DNA of 64,000 nt from Astrocystis sublimbata. Its lineage: Eukaryota > Ascomycota > Sordariomycetes > Xylariales > Xylariaceae. Below are positions 61,964 to 64,000 of this stretch, piece after piece. A model generated the notes under the pieces. It saw nothing but the letters and a program-made list of their open reading frames with translations, was not told the DNA's origin and made no database searches. The position numbers and the translations under genes were made by a program. Each line of letters opens with the position of its first letter. Within the stretch, counting starts at the first letter, position 1. The stretch covers positions 496,001-560,000 of the forward strand of contig JAJNNY010000010.1 of NCBI GenBank assembly GCA_022453515.1, read 5' to 3'.

Positions 61964-64000
61964 GGGACCTCCTGAATGCCTTGTAACAACAGAAAACAAA
62001 AAGTGTGTACTCTTGACTCCTATCAATCATGAGTTCCAGCTACTTACCAGTTCCAGATCTCAAAAAAGAGCAATAAAAAAACTGGGCTGAACGTACCGTT
62101 GCTTGCATGTTCATTGCAAAAATCACGGCAGAATGAAGAACCCTCAGGCGCGCCGTTCCCGGTACGCCATAAAATTCATCATACGCGACCTGAGCGCCAA
62201 AATTCCATGGGCGAGCACATTTAGATGAGCTTCCATTGCACGCGAGCGAGCGGACAGGAACCTTTGGCCGGGGTGTTGTGACAGGAACTTGGCGTTTTTG
62301 AATTTGGACCCCTGGAATACCCATCACCAAAAATGTCAACGGTAACGGGAGTGTGAAATTACACCACGATGTACGAGATCACATAGTGCGCGATCCTCTT
62401 GTAGATACCCCTCAGTTTAGCTTGCCAATTGCTTGCCTTTTTTTCTCTGACTCAAGTCAAGTCGTGTTCCGTAGCATGTTTGCCTTGCTTTGTGAAATTG
62501 AATTGCATAACTTCGACTCCGAGTATTGCAGATGCAGCTGGTGGGATAGGACTGCCAAGACAATAAATCCTCGGCATTCGTGTGGAAGAGAGCGCCGTGC
62601 GCTGCCGGCCGTCTGGCGGGGATTAGTCATTTGCGCATCAATCCCGTCTAACGCAAAGCAATGGATGGCCCGGTTATCATGCCATGGGACATCCCGGAAC
62701 AACAACCTTCCATAGACGAGATAGACTATCGTGTTACCCACACATCGTAGGTACTTTGCAGGGTCCAACGACGGGAGTCTTCCGAGAACAGTAAATACGA
62801 CATACTATCTGGCACGTCCCGGACCGAGATTTAGGAGATAATAAGACTGGTCAAATATACCTCTACCACTTATTCTTAGCCTTGAAGGTACATGTTCTCG
62901 CCGAAGTCTCTCCATCTGGACATGTAGCGTGATAATTCTCTGAAAAGAGTCCATCTCCATCAAACCTCTTAGTACAGAGATGGCAGTAGTCCCTTGAGTC
63001 ATTCACGATGAGTAATTGAAGATAATGCCAGCTTTCATATAGCTTCGCCTGTGCCTGCGCAACCCTCACGACTCGTCGAAAGCAAATAATGGAGCTAGCC
63101 AGGGCAACAATGCTAAGTACAATCACGTCGTGCAGCGAAAGGTCTCGCCTCGCATTTACCTGTGGTACGAGATGCAATCACAACTACTGCGCATACGAGA
63201 TCAATTTAACCTTGGTTCGTGGCGAGACATACGATTTGGCACAGCTACGATCAGTAGAATAAAAGTACTGTCAGCTTGTGGTTCTTGAATATGCCTAGCT
63301 GTCACGTTTCCGTGTGCATAAGCGGTTGCATATGGTCAAGTTTCCGGCTTGGTAACGTTATATCTTTTGATCGTTAGTGCTGCAGCTCTATTCTGTGACA
63401 GTGGCTCCTATGTAAAATGGAATAGCTACATATGCGTTGATAGAGGAACGCTGAACAACAAACATAAGATAATGCAATGAGTATCAAGTGTATGAGGTTT
63501 GGTTGGTTAGAGACTCCCTACGCTGAGAATGGATAAGCCGAAGCGATTCATTCTCAAGCTGAGCTGATTCACTCAAGTTGAGTCGTAGAGTTTATACCCG
63601 GCCTCTAAAATGAATTAAATGGGCAGGTACCTGGTAGGTACGATGGCATTACTCCCTTGGCCGTATCTTGAACAAACTGGCAATTCGCCTTCTCGAAGGC
63701 GGACTTGTACAATGATAATTCAGAGATTTCACCAACAGGAGATGTATCCAAATTCCACGACCTAGCTCACTGCCATATAGCAGTTCCCACCTAAGACAAA
63801 AGTACACCTAGTGTTTTGTATCTCCAGTATGAACCTTGCACACTTTGATCATCTGTGCGACCAGCTGCCACAAAGCCTAGGTATATTGGGGACTGGAACT
63901 GTGTGGTGATTGCTTTTGTGCCACATTGCAGATCGGATTTTCCACTATGGTATCTGTGCTTGTACCAAGGGAGAAATCTGACGTGTCCACTCCCACTCCT
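61964..64000. other. Region after the microprotein; no gene supported
   Basis: AT-rich with no gene supported. A minus-strand frame at 62863-63177 contains one hydrophobic segment (VIVLSIVALASSIICF) and a cysteine-containing tail, but it begins at a TTG and has no recognised relatives. CCTAGGTA words occur near 63876. The window ends in non-coding DNA. Confidence 0.5.

Overview
The window is nuclear DNA of a filamentous ascomycete (Pezizomycotina, most likely Sordariomycetes). The evidence is short spliceosomal introns of about 45-330 nt with GTRNGT-type donors, pyrimidine-rich leaders, and protein families typical of this group: a PDR-type ABC-G transporter, a GH30 endo-beta-1,6-glucanase, a fungal rhodopsin-domain membrane protein, a GDS1 winged-helix protein and OMS1. 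No tRNA, rRNA, CRISPR array or intact transposon was found. The species cannot be named from the sequence.

Layout. 1-13.5 kb is gene-dense: NOT1, the scaffold of the CCR4-NOT deadenylase (four exons), a DUF4419 protein, a four-exon cation/proton antiporter that appears to lack an internal block, and a convergent HSL-like esterase. 14.2-15.8 kb holds a rhodopsin-domain membrane protein whose first intron does not join in frame. 15.8-24.5 kb is gene-poor and AT-rich. 24.5-34.4 kb carries GDS1, OMS1 (minus strand), a TMEM135/PMP52-like membrane protein and a secreted GH30 glucanase. 34.4-40.7 kb is gene-poor. 40.7-50 kb has the ABC-G transporter, an MDR-family oxidoreductase and a GNAT acetyltransferase. 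50.7-54.2 kb, minus strand, is one long low-complexity conserved fungal protein. 54.2-64 kb is almost empty, except for a 31-residue cysteine-rich microprotein behind a TATA box at 61.87 kb.

The genes do not form an obvious pathway. They are a mix of housekeeping genes (mRNA decay, mitochondrial and peroxisomal membrane functions) and accessory genes (transporter, secreted hydrolase, esterase, oxidoreductase, receptor-like protein) separated by gene-poor blocks. There is no secondary-metabolite backbone gene, so no biosynthetic cluster is claimed.

Most unusual observations: the microprotein; the antiporter with an apparent deletion of early transmembrane helices; a 60-bp CT repeat inside a splice-critical intron; a TA-flanked inverted repeat resembling a miniature transposon; and two short words, TACTCGTA and TACCTAGGTA, that recur in non-coding DNA far more often than chance predicts. 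Exon coordinates were read by eye from splice signals and reading-frame continuity and have not been tested against RNA data.
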